Source of the DNA: DSWT01 sp035415725
GTDB taxonomy: Bacteria; Chloroflexota; Anaerolineae; B4-G1; SLSP01
DNA: 7,784 nt
Reading direction: 5' to 3'
Assembly: GCA_035415725.1 (NCBI GenBank)
Contig: DAOOGN010000133.1
Span: 1 to 7,784, forward strand
Shown in pieces: positions 1 to 5,896 of the stretch. The notes beneath the pieces were generated by a model that had not been told where the DNA came from, did not search any database, and saw nothing but the letters and a program-made list of their open reading frames with translations. How positions within the stretch are numbered: the first letter of the stretch is position 1; each line of letters begins with the position of its first letter. The position numbers and the translations under genes were made by a program.

Positions 1-54
1 GTGCCCTCCCCAAAGTCCCGTTCGCCACCTGGCAAAGGTGGCTGAATAGTTACC
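1..54 (+). repeat. Dispersed intergenic repeat, copy A (truncated by window start)
   Basis: This matches the right half of copy B (about 2956-3009) in the same orientation, and copy C in reverse complement. Shared landmarks are the CCCTCCCCAAAGTC block, the CACCTGGCAA block and the terminal GGCTGAATAGTTACC, after which A and B diverge. The hairpin-bearing left half seen in copy B lies outside the window. No ORF is associated. It is a non-coding dispersed element of unknown origin; MITE-like or REP-like are both possible. Confidence 0.75.
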
Positions 55-70
55 GTGTTTCTATACGCCC

Positions 71-117
71 ATCCCCTCTGGCCTCAGGGGGTAGGGCGAA
101 TTGCCAATTCGCCCTAC
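71..117. repeat. Palindromic repeat cluster next to copy A
   Basis: Positions 91-103 and 105-117 form a perfect 13-bp inverted repeat (GTAGGGCGAATTG) around a single base. Just before it, CCCCT at 73-77 can pair with AGGGG at 86-90. There is no T-tract, so an intrinsic terminator is not well supported. The single-base centre fits a DNA-level palindrome better than an RNA hairpin. Such GTAGGGCGAATTG palindromes look like REP-type intergenic repeats; I infer this from form only. Confidence 0.6.
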
Positions 118-323
118 TGAAGTGAACGATTTAGACTTTATTTCGGCACATTGCACGGGGATCGTCAACCCGACAAAACGATTCTGTGATAAAATCAATG
201 TCAGTTAAGAAATTCTGGGTTCTTTGGGACTTGGCGTGGTGATGGAAAAACGGCTTTGGCTTTTGTCACGGATGACAAACGGAAATTTGCGTAAGTCCTA
301 AGGTGTTTAGCTATTGTGGGGGT
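118..323. other. Leader region upstream of the FtsB-like gene
   Basis: No convincing coding sequence is seen here. TGTGATAAA at 185-193 resembles an extended -10 (TGn followed by GATAAA), but no good -35 lies 16-18 bp upstream, so the promoter is weakly supported. A 7-bp hairpin, TTTGTCA / TGACAAA with loop CGGA, occupies 262-279, about 45 bases before the ATG at 324; it could be an operator or a leader stem. The stretch around 208-240 reads like degenerate intergenic filler. Confidence 0.35.
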
Positions 324-734
324 ATGATGACGAAAAAAGACGAGCAAAATACGACGATCAAGCGCCTAACGTGGATCATCTGGTGCGGATTGGCGGCGCT
401 GGTCATCCTGCTGGCCTCGGCCTTCTCCCGCGCCTGGGAGACGAACCGGACCCTCAAGGCGGAAGTCGCCACGTTGCAGCCGATGTTGACGGCTGCCGGG
501 GAAGAGCAGGCCACTTTGCAGGCCCGACTCGACTATGTACAGAGCGATACTTACGTCGAGGAGTGGTCGCGTGTCCATGCCGGGATGACGCAACCCGATG
601 AAACGCTGGTTGTGCCGGTCGCCTTGACGACCACACCTACGCCGCGCCCGACCGCCGTCCCCACTTCTACGCCGACGCCCACGCCGTTGCCTTTCTGGCA
701 GCGCTGGTGGCGCGCCCTGATGGGAAATCCATGA
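324..734 (+). CDS. FtsB/DivIC-like septum formation initiator protein
   Basis: Small bitopic protein of about 136 residues. A short charged N-terminus is followed by one membrane segment (about residues 17-37), then a heptad-like coiled coil (about 40-75). Next comes the segment YVEEWSRVHAGMTQPDE, which matches the family pattern in which a YIEKxAREEGMxxPGE-like motif ends the FtsB/DivIC domain. A Thr-Pro-rich linker (about 103-125) and a Trp-rich end (FWQRWWRALMGNP) follow. Family members bridge early and late division proteins at the septum with FtsL and FtsQ/DivIB. The ATG at 324, or the adjacent ATG at 327, is preferred because GGGGG lies just upstream at 318-322. A GTG at 303 would add seven residues with no good ribosome site. 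The stop overlaps the next start as ATGA, so translation is probably coupled. The Thr-Pro tail is unusual for the family but frequent in Chloroflexota proteins. The family call is fairly firm; FtsB versus DivIC versus FtsL cannot be settled here. Confidence 0.75.
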   Translation: MMTKKDEQNTTIKRLTWIIWCGLAALVILLASAFSRAWETNRTLKAEVATLQPMLTAAGEEQATLQARLDYVQSDTYVEEWSRVHAGMTQPDETLVVPVALTTTPTPRPTAVPTSTPTPTPLPFWQRWWRALMGNP

Positions 735-1555
735 CGCCCGATACCTTTATAACGGCCATCGCCATCGCCCGCGAAGCTGGTGCCATCGTGCGCCAGGGCT
801 TCGGCAAAGTCCAGCGCCTTAACTTCAAGGGGGCTGTGAACCCCGTCACTGACACCGACACTGCCGCCGAGGCGCTGATCCTCGCCCGGCTGCGCACTGC
901 CTTTCCCGATCACGCCATTCTGGGGGAAGAAACCGGCGGCAGTCCATGGAATGTTCCCGGTCCGCTCTGGCTCGTCGATCCACTGGATGGCACGAATAAC
1001 TTTGCGCATGGCTTCCCCCACTTTTGCGTTTCGTTGGGGATGATGGTAGGGGGCGAACCTCAAATCGGCGTCGTCTACGATCCGCTGCGGGATGAGCTAT
1101 TCGCCGCCCGGCGCGGTGCGGGTGCGACGCTCAACGGCCATCCCATTCACGTAACGTCGGTGGCGCGGTTGGCGGATGCCTTCCTGGCGACCGGCTTTGG
1201 CTACAATCGCCGCGTCGCCGCCGACAACAACACGCGGATGCTGGACTATTTTTTGCGGCGTTCCCAGGGCGTGCGTCGTGCCGGTTCGGCGGCGCTGGAT
1301 ATGGCTTACGTCGCCGGCGGGCGCTTCGACGGCTATTGGGAGTCGGCGCTCAGTCCGTGGGATCTGGCCGGCGGGGTGCTGCTCGTGCAGGAAGCCGGCG
1401 GGCGCTGTTCCGATTACACCGGGGGGACGGCGTATCTTTTCTCCGGGCGCGAAGTCCTCGTCAGCAACGGTCTGATCCACGCCGAGATGCTGCGCGTGCT
1501 GCGCGAAGGTCCCGCCGCCCCGCATCCTGATTTTCCAGACCTCGTAAGCGCGTAG
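731..1555 (+). CDS. suhB: Inositol monophosphatase family protein (SuhB-like)
   Basis: A 274-residue Mg2+-dependent phosphatase of the IMPase/FBPase superfamily. Visible metal-site motifs are VTDTDTAAE (Asp41/Asp43), GEE (65-67), the signature DPLDGTNNFAHGF (83-95, with Asp83 and Asp86) and WDLAGG (Asp211), in the canonical order and spacing. Length is typical (about 260-280). Likely substrates are inositol-1-phosphate or related sugar phosphates. In some bacteria the homologue SuhB acts in rRNA transcription antitermination, and CysQ or histidinol-phosphatase activities exist in the same superfamily, so the exact substrate is not fixed by sequence. The ATG at 731 overlaps the stop of the FtsB-like gene by four bases, implying coupling. 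An upstream in-frame GTG at 707 would add eight residues inside the previous gene and is less likely. The gene ends 77 bases before the convergent mutY stop. Confidence 0.92.
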   Translation: MTPDTFITAIAIAREAGAIVRQGFGKVQRLNFKGAVNPVTDTDTAAEALILARLRTAFPDHAILGEETGGSPWNVPGPLWLVDPLDGTNNFAHGFPHFCVSLGMMVGGEPQIGVVYDPLRDELFAARRGAGATLNGHPIHVTSVARLADAFLATGFGYNRRVAADNNTRMLDYFLRRSQGVRRAGSAALDMAYVAGGRFDGYWESALSPWDLAGGVLLVQEAGGRCSDYTGGTAYLFSGREVLVSNGLIHAEMLRVLREGPAAPHPDFPDLVSA

Positions 1556-1575
1556 TGACGACTTTAGGCGTTGCC

Positions 1576-1647
1576 GTAGAAGCAACTACTACAGAAGCGA
1601 CACCGCTACTACAGAAGCGACTGAAGTCGCTACTACACTGCGACTAC
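1576..1647 (-). repeat. GTAGTAG short-unit repeat cluster at the suhB/mutY junction
   Basis: Read on the minus strand, the unit begins GTAGTAG and ends GCTTCT, and recurs in slightly varied form. An exact 16-mer (plus strand CTACTACAGAAGCGAC) occurs at 1586-1601 and 1606-1621, a 20-bp period, and a third diverged unit spans about 1630-1647. One unit contains the inverted repeat AGCGACT (1616-1622) / AGTCGCT (1625-1631). No T-tract follows, so terminator function between the convergent genes is possible but unproven. The cluster runs over the mutY stop codon at 1633-1635. Confidence 0.65.
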
Positions 1648-2724
1648 ACATTGATTTGCAATTTTACGGTCGGTGACGGCCATGGGCAGTGTGGCGATCT
1701 CTTCAGGCGTCGCCCAGCGGAAGTCGTCACACTCGATACATATCGGCTCCCCCGCCACGAGGCGGCAAGCAAACGCATACAGCGTGAGGCGAAAGTGTGT
1801 ATAGGCGTGCTGCACGACGGCAAGCTGTTCACCGACCGCCACCTCGATGCCCATCTCTTCCTGCATTTCACGGCACAGTGCTGCGGGCAGTGTCTCGCCG
1901 TCCTCGCGCTTGCCGCCGGGGAATTCCCATAATCCACCGAGCATGTCGTCCTGGCGACGGCGTGCCACGAGCACGCGCCCATCGTCGCGTACGGTGACGG
2001 CAGCCACAACGTCGTAGTGCGGAATAGGCTTGCGGGGCCGTGGCGCGGGGAAAGCCTTCGCTTGTCCCAACGCCTGCGCCTGGCAGAGATCGCGCCAGGG
2101 ACACAGCGGACACTGCGGCGATTGAGGGCGGCAGAGCGTCGCCCCTAATTCCATCAACGCCTCGGTGAACGCGCCGGGCGCGTCGGCGGGCAACCAGGTA
2201 CTCACGGCAGCTTCGAGAGCGGCGGTATCGGGTATGGGCCACGCCAACAGCCGTGCGAACACGCGCCGCACGTTCCCATCCACCGCCGGCGTCGGGATGC
2301 CAAAGGCGATGCTGGCAATCGCCCCCGCCGTGTACGCACCAACGCCGGGCAAGCGGCGTAAGGTTTCAACGTCGGCGGGGAGTTCACCGTGATGTCGGGC
2401 CACAACTTCCTGCGCGGCGCGGTGCAACGCCCGCGCCCGGCTGTAATAGCCCAGTCCTTCCCACTGCTTGAGTACGTCGTCGAGGGAGGCTTCGGCTAAC
2501 GCCGCGATGGTAGGAAAATGTGTGATGAAGCGTGTATAGTAGTCCCGAACCTTCGTGGCCTGCGTTTGCTGGAGCATCACCTCGGCCACCCACACCCGGT
2601 ACGGTGTGCGGTCGTGTCGCCAGGGCAGGTCGCGGGCGTATTGGGCAAACCACGCCAAAAGGCGCTCTTGCGCAGCGATTCTGTTTGTCTGCAAGTATGT
2701 GAGTGTCGTCTCATCGACGGCCAT
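1633..2724 (-). CDS. mutY: A/G-specific adenine DNA glycosylase (MutY) with intact Nudix box
   Basis: A 363-residue base-excision-repair enzyme that removes adenine opposite 8-oxoguanine. The glycosylase domain shows AEVMLQQTQ with catalytic Glu48, the helix-hairpin-helix LPGVGAYTAGAI (125-136), catalytic Asp149 in VDGNV, and the iron-sulfur cysteines C198-x6-C205-x2-C208-x5-C214. The C-terminal MutT-like domain (about 236-363) starts at HYDVVAAV and includes GGLWEFPGGK. It keeps every position of the Nudix signature: G271-x5-E277-x7-R285-E286-x2-E289-E290-x-G292. A YTH triplet (308-310) sits where 8-oxoG-reading MutY proteins carry FSH. Known MutY proteins usually have a degenerate Nudix box, so catalysis there is an open question. 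The ATG at 2724 is chosen because homology should begin shortly before ERLLAWFAQYARDLPWR. No clear Shine-Dalgarno is visible. An in-frame ATG at 2847 would add 41 residues with no family resemblance. Convergent with suhB; the last codons and stop lie in a short repeat cluster. Confidence 0.95.
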   Translation of the reverse strand: MAVDETTLTYLQTNRIAAQERLLAWFAQYARDLPWRHDRTPYRVWVAEVMLQQTQATKVRDYYTRFITHFPTIAALAEASLDDVLKQWEGLGYYSRARALHRAAQEVVARHHGELPADVETLRRLPGVGAYTAGAIASIAFGIPTPAVDGNVRRVFARLLAWPIPDTAALEAAVSTWLPADAPGAFTEALMELGATLCRPQSPQCPLCPWRDLCQAQALGQAKAFPAPRPRKPIPHYDVVAAVTVRDDGRVLVARRRQDDMLGGLWEFPGGKREDGETLPAALCREMQEEMGIEVAVGEQLAVVQHAYTHFRLTLYAFACRLVAGEPICIECDDFRWATPEEIATLPMAVTDRKIANQCVVAV

Positions 2725-2850
2725 ATTTATAGTTTGTATCTGTTCAGGCCAGTCAACCTGGCGCAACAACTGATTCTCTATATCAGGGTTGGCGTGGATT
2801 TTGGTGTGCCAGGTGCTTTTGGGATGACGCGATAGGCATGTTTCCATAGG

Positions 2851-3009
2851 CTCATCCCCCCTGCTTGTTCGCCCCTTTCTTCCCCGCTTGCGGGGGAGAA
2901 GGGGGTCAGGGGGATGAGAGGGTCATTGCCGATGGCCGAAGTATCAACCCATTATGCACCCTCCCCAAAGTCTCATTCGCCACCTGGCAAGGACGGCTGA
3001 ATAGTTACC
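2851..3009 (+). repeat. Dispersed intergenic repeat, copy B (fullest copy)
   Basis: About 160 bp between mutY and uvrC. The left part is a large inverted repeat: CTCATCCCCC at 2851-2860 pairs with GGGGGATGAG at 2909-2918, and inside it CTTCCCCGC and GCGGGGGAGAAG flank a tight TTGC-type turn near 2889. The right part carries the blocks CCGAAGTATCAACCCA, ATGCACCCTCCCCAAAGTC and CTGGCAAGGACGGCTGAATAGT. Copy C matches over about 130 bp at roughly 85 percent by eye, including the hairpin; copy A matches the right 54 bp. No ORF lies inside. Together with the flanking bases this fills most of the 383-bp gap between mutY and uvrC. Confidence 0.85.
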
Positions 3010-3069
3010 ACATACAAATATATCCAGCCCTGGTAGAAAAGTCAAACCTCAACGCCCCAGGTTTCAGGA

Positions 3070-3095
3070 CGCAGTCGCGGAGACCGGCGACAGCG
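3070..3095 (-). terminator. Possible hairpin downstream of uvrC
   Basis: CGCAGTCGC (3070-3078) pairs with GCGACAGCG (3087-3095), with one A:A mismatch and an 8-base loop, 12 bases beyond the uvrC stop. On the uvrC strand there is no T-tract after the stem, so intrinsic termination is only a weak proposal. The rest of 3010-3107 shows nothing I can name. Confidence 0.25.
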
Positions 3096-3107
3096 ATTGA
3101 GATAGTA

Positions 3108-4991
3108 TCACTCTTCGTTTTCCTGTTCCTGCTCCAGGCGGGCGAAATGTTCGCGGATTTGCGTTGCCAATCCCTGGGAAATGCCCGGCACCACCATCAG
3201 CTCGGCAACGCCGGCCTTCTGAATCGCGTCCAGTGAGCCGAAATGCTTGAGCAGCGCGCGTCGCTTCACCGGGCCGATGCCGGGGATGACGTCGATTTGC
3301 GAGGCCAGGCCGCGTTGGGTGCGTCTCTGCCGGTGATAGGTGATGGCGAAGCGGTGCGCCTCGTCGCGGATGCGGCGCAGCAGCAGAATGGCCGGCGCCG
3401 CCGGATCAAAGCGGATCGACGTGTTGCGTCCCGGCTTGAAGATTTCCTCCTCGCGCTTGGCCAGGCCCACTACCGGGACTTTCTCCTGCAAATCGAAGGC
3501 TTGCAGTACTTCCACCGCTACTCCCAATTGGCCTTTCCCGCCGTCGACGATCAACAGATCGGGAAGTTTGGCCCATGCCTGACTGCCGCGCATTCCTTTG
3601 AGTTCGCCGTTTTCCATGCGCCGCCAGCGATCAAAACGCCGTGTGAGCACCTCGCGCATGCTGGCGAAGTCATCCTGTCCTTCGACCGTCTTGACTTTGA
3701 AGCGGCGGTAGTCGCTCTTCTTGGCGACACCGTGCTCGAACACGACCATGCTGCCGACGACCTCGACGCCCTGGGTAGTGGAAATATCGTAACACTCCAT
3801 GCGCACCGGCGGCCCAGGCAGGTCGAGCGTCGTTTGCAAATCGGTCAACGCCTGCTCACTGCGGTGGGTGTCCATTTCCCATTGCGCCTTCATCGTGCGC
3901 AAGGTTTCCGTTGCGTTCTTCGTTGCCAGATCGAGCAAGTCGCGTTCGGCGCCTTCGTGGGGGACGTTGAGATAAACGACATCGCCGCGTTTGGTACGTA
4001 GCCACGACTCCAGCACGGCGGCCTCGGTCACTTGAGACGGCAACAAAATCTCCGGCGGCACCATCGCCGCCTCGGTGTAAAACTGCTGGAGAAAAGCTGC
4101 TACAATCGCTTGCTCCTCCTCATCGTTGCCGCCTTCCATCATAAAGAACTCGCGGCCCAGCAGCTTGCCGTTGCGCACGAAGAACACTTCGACGCAGACA
4201 TTGCCGTTGTCACGCGCCAGGGCAATGACGTCCTGGTTGGTCGCGGCGGTCGTGATGATGCGCTGGCGTTCCATCACCTGCTGCAATGCCTGATAACGGT
4301 CGCGTAACTGCACCGCCCGCTCGAATTGTAGCGCTGCGGCTGCTGTCTGAACTTGCTGCTTCAAGTCCTCCATGACCGCTTCGGTCTCGCCGCCCATAAA
4401 CTGGAGCAGTTGGTTGATGGTGACCATGTACTGCTCGTGGTCCACGGCGCCGATGCAAGGTCCGCTGCAGAGCTTCAAGTCGTGATAGAGGCAGGCACGC
4501 CGGTCCGCGCCGGTGATGTCGCGGTCGCACGTGCGATAGGGAAACAGGCGGCGCAGCAGGTCCAGCGTCTCGCGCAGTGCGCCGGTGGAGGTATACGGGC
4601 CAAAATAGTGTCCATCGTCGCGGCGCATCCGGCGGGTGATGAGGACTTTAGGAAATTCGTCGTTCGTGACTTTGAGATACGGGTAGCGCTTATCATCCTT
4701 GAGACGAACGTTGAAGTGCGGTCGGTATTTCTTGATGAGATTGGCTTCCAGGATCAGCGCTTCGACTTCCGATGCGGTGATGATCCACTCGATGTCGGCG
4801 ATTTCCGCCACAAGACGGCGCGTCTTGGCGTTCTCCTGGGCCGAAGCGTGGAAATATGAGCGCACGCGGTTGGCAAGGTTGATCGCTTTGCCTACATAGA
4901 TGACCTGATCCCGGCTGTTGTGCATGAGGTACACGCCGGGAGCGGTAGGCAATGTGGCGAGCTTCTGTTGGATTTTTTCTGCATGTTTCAC
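3108..4991 (-). CDS. uvrC: Excinuclease ABC subunit C (UvrC)
   Basis: A 627-residue dual-incision nuclease of nucleotide excision repair, acting with UvrA-UvrB-marked damaged DNA. The N-terminal GIY-YIG nuclease is APGVYLMHNSRDQVIYVGKA (17-36), with Glu82 in the catalytic position. Cysteines C155, C167, C175 and C179 have the spacing of the iron-sulfur site reported for E. coli UvrC. A UVR (UvrB-binding) motif covers about 215-243. The RNase H-like second nuclease shows YDIS (Asp402), IVDGGKGQ (Asp483) and DEAHRF (His546). Tandem helix-hairpin-helix motifs, IPGIGPVKRRALLKHFGS and VPGISQGLATQI, end the protein. Length is normal. The GTG at 4991 is preferred over the TTG at 5009 because a perfect TATAAT (4998-5003) ends six bases before it, which would put transcription start on the GTG itself. 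No Shine-Dalgarno is seen. It is separated from the upstream small genes by a terminator-like hairpin. Confidence 0.96.
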   Translation of the reverse strand: MKHAEKIQQKLATLPTAPGVYLMHNSRDQVIYVGKAINLANRVRSYFHASAQENAKTRRLVAEIADIEWIITASEVEALILEANLIKKYRPHFNVRLKDDKRYPYLKVTNDEFPKVLITRRMRRDDGHYFGPYTSTGALRETLDLLRRLFPYRTCDRDITGADRRACLYHDLKLCSGPCIGAVDHEQYMVTINQLLQFMGGETEAVMEDLKQQVQTAAAALQFERAVQLRDRYQALQQVMERQRIITTAATNQDVIALARDNGNVCVEVFFVRNGKLLGREFFMMEGGNDEEEQAIVAAFLQQFYTEAAMVPPEILLPSQVTEAAVLESWLRTKRGDVVYLNVPHEGAERDLLDLATKNATETLRTMKAQWEMDTHRSEQALTDLQTTLDLPGPPVRMECYDISTTQGVEVVGSMVVFEHGVAKKSDYRRFKVKTVEGQDDFASMREVLTRRFDRWRRMENGELKGMRGSQAWAKLPDLLIVDGGKGQLGVAVEVLQAFDLQEKVPVVGLAKREEEIFKPGRNTSIRFDPAAPAILLLRRIRDEAHRFAITYHRQRRTQRGLASQIDVIPGIGPVKRRALLKHFGSLDAIQKAGVAELMVVPGISQGLATQIREHFARLEQEQENEE

Positions 4992-4997
4992 GCTCTT

Positions 4998-5003
4998 ATT
5001 ATA
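4998..5003 (-). promoter_or_regulatory. TATAAT -10 box for uvrC, suggesting a leaderless transcript
   Basis: On the minus strand TATAAT is followed by six bases (AAGAGC) and then the GTG start codon, so the expected start of transcription falls on the first base of the gene. No -35 resembling TTGACA lies 16-18 bp upstream; that stretch is inside the hairpin at 5011-5040. The support is the exact -10 and its spacing only. Confidence 0.45.
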
Positions 5004-5010
5004 CAGCAAA

Positions 5011-5040
5011 CTCCCCAGGCCTGGGATTTAGCCTGGGGAG
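5011..5040 (-). terminator. Terminator-like hairpin between the small membrane genes and uvrC
   Basis: A perfect 10-bp stem, CTCCCCAGGC (5011-5020) with GCCTGGGGAG (5031-5040), and a 10-base loop. On the minus strand it is followed by TTTGCTG, a short and interrupted T-tract. It lies 40 bases past the stop of the 164-residue gene and seven bases before the uvrC -10 box. It most likely ends the small-gene transcript. Confidence 0.6.
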
Positions 5041-5080
5041 CAAAATGATGTAGCGGTTCAATGATGGAGCCCAAATTTTT

Positions 5081-5575
5081 CTAAAGCAACGACAGCAAAT
5101 AGCCCTCCATTTCGTAGCTGATGCTGTCCCAGTTGACAATGACCAGGCCAACCGGCAAGGCGCAGCAGCAACATAGCAACAGCAGGATCGCAATCACGAT
5201 CAAAATAATGATCAACGTCTGGTTGTTCTTCTTGGGCACAGCCTGAGCTGCGGCGGGTGTGTCGGCTGAGGGTCCGAACTGGTAGGATGATGGGGGCGGA
5301 GCCGTCACAAAAGACGGCGGCGTGGCCGGTGGTTCCGCACCAGAGGGCGGCGTTTCTATGAACTCTGCTGCCCGTGGCGCGGCAGGCTCCCCATCGGGAT
5401 AGCCGGCGGCAAGGACTTCGGCGGGCAGGGGGGGTGGTGTGCCAGATTCAAGGTCAGCAGATTCAATGACCTCAGGCGGCAAAGGCGGCGGAACGGCGTC
5501 AAAAGGCGACGGCAATTCCATGTCAGATTCGGGTTTCAGAGCTTCGGGATCGGGTACGACAAAATCGTCAGTCAC
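5081..5575 (-). CDS. Proline-rich single-pass membrane protein with CCCC motif, unknown function
   Basis: I do not recognise this as a named family. The 164 residues comprise an acidic, proline-rich N-terminal region (1-113) of low complexity and one long hydrophobic segment (about 120-148), preceded by the basic patch PKKNNQ (114-119) and containing four consecutive cysteines (135-138). A short tail ends in GYLLSLL. The motif PPPLPPEV (29-36) recurs as PPPLPAEV (47-54). The positive-inside rule places the proline-rich part in the cytoplasm; there is no cleavable signal peptide. The segment PKKxNxTLIII...LLLCC is shared with the 72-residue protein just upstream, so the two are paralogous at their membrane ends. 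GTG at 5575 is the start, with a strong AAAGGAG eight bases before it; a TTG at 5593 would place that site inside the ORF. The upstream gene's stop overlaps this ribosome site, so the pair is tightly coupled. A role as membrane anchor or scaffold is only a guess. Confidence 0.75.
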   Translation of the reverse strand: MTDDFVVPDPEALKPESDMELPSPFDAVPPPLPPEVIESADLESGTPPPLPAEVLAAGYPDGEPAAPRAAEFIETPPSGAEPPATPPSFVTAPPPSSYQFGPSADTPAAAQAVPKKNNQTLIIILIVIAILLLLCCCCALPVGLVIVNWDSISYEMEGYLLSLL

Positions 5576-5583
5576 AGGTTTTT

Positions 5584-5590
5584 CTCCTTT
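5584..5590 (-). promoter_or_regulatory. Ribosome binding site fixing the 5575 GTG start
   Basis: AAAGGAG on the minus strand lies eight bases before GTG at 5575, and its first base is the last base of the TGA stop (5592-5590) of the upstream small gene. This favours GTG over the upstream TTG and indicates translational coupling. Confidence 0.75.
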
Positions 5591-5808
5591 CAATGGATCA
5601 ATGTCAACAACGAACTAAACCCCAGCTCCTGGAGAATCTGGTCGCCATAAGTCCAGAGCAGGTAGACGGCCGCACCCCCAAGACAGCACAAGAGCAAAAC
5701 CACCGCTATCACGATAATAATAATCAGTGTTTTGTTCTTTTTCTTAGGTGCCGATGGAGTCTGATAGTTTGTCTGGGTATCAGGTTCAGAAAAAGGATCC
5801 TGGGTCAT
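5590..5808 (-). CDS. Small single-pass membrane protein with KKKNK-TLIII-LLLCC motif, unknown function
   Basis: A 72-residue protein of no family I recognise. A polar N-terminus of about 21 residues leads to a basic patch (KKKNK, 22-26), then a hydrophobic segment (27-52) with a Cys-Cys pair (41-42), then a short amphipathic tail. The order PKKxNxTLIII followed by LLLCC matches the 164-residue protein immediately downstream, and both begin MTxD, so they look like duplicates of which one gained a proline-rich cytoplasmic domain. The start is well supported: AGGAGG at 5814-5819 is five bases from the ATG at 5808. The gene lies 81 bases downstream of the DUF4126 gene in the same direction. Orientation by charge is N-terminus inside. 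Length, good ribosome site and the paralogue make it a real gene despite its size. Confidence 0.75.
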   Translation of the reverse strand: MTQDPFSEPDTQTNYQTPSAPKKKNKTLIIIIVIAVVLLLCCLGGAAVYLLWTYGDQILQELGFSSLLTLIH

Positions 5809-5826
5809 ATTATCCTCCTGGTTAAA

Positions 5827-5855
5827 ATAGTCTGATAGTCATGAGTCTAATGGTC
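5827..5855. repeat. Short direct repeats ending in GTC upstream of the small-gene pair
   Basis: On the plus strand ATAGTC, ATAGTC, ATGAGTC and TAATGGTC follow one another, with GTC ending at 5832, 5840, 5847 and 5855 (7-8 bp steps). They sit 19-47 bases before the small-gene ATG. They might be half-sites for a regulator or a chance low-complexity stretch. No convincing promoter could be drawn here. Confidence 0.25.
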
Positions 5856-5880
5856 AATCCGATAGAGAATTTTGCCAATG

Positions 5881-5896
5881 ACGCTATTTTTAGCGT
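5881..5896 (-). terminator. Weak hairpin overlapping the stop codon of the DUF4126 gene
   Basis: ACGCTA and TAGCGT form a 6-bp stem with a 4-base loop spanning the TAA stop (5890-5892). There is no T-tract on the minus strand, so it would be at most partial attenuation and read-through into the small-gene pair is plausible. Confidence 0.25.

Noticed and set aside
551..1063. A minus-strand 170-codon frame across the FtsB-like and suhB genes
   Set aside because: It is antisense to two well-supported genes and has a Gly/Val/Arg low-complexity composition.
1576..1647. A CRISPR-like array at the GTAGTAG repeats
   Set aside because: Units are about 20 bp, imperfect, back to back without spacers, and no cas gene is near.
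2726..2756. TTGACT-N19-TATAAA as a mutY promoter (minus strand)
   Set aside because: The -10 ends one base before the chosen ATG, so transcription would start inside the gene, and the spacer is too long. It would only work with a later start codon that has no support.
2725..2847. A 41-residue N-terminal extension of MutY from ATG at 2847
   Set aside because: No resemblance to MutY, no well-spaced Shine-Dalgarno, and it begins at the edge of repeat copy B.
2851..2918. The large hairpin of copy B as an intrinsic terminator or insertion-sequence end
   Set aside because: There is no T-tract on either strand, no transposase and no visible target duplication. The structure is shared with copy C, so it belongs to the repeat.
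3243..4001. A 252-codon plus-strand open frame inside uvrC
   Set aside because: It lies wholly antisense to uvrC, whose motifs are complete. The predicted protein has no recognisable domain and no ribosome site; it is a shadow of the high-GC gene.
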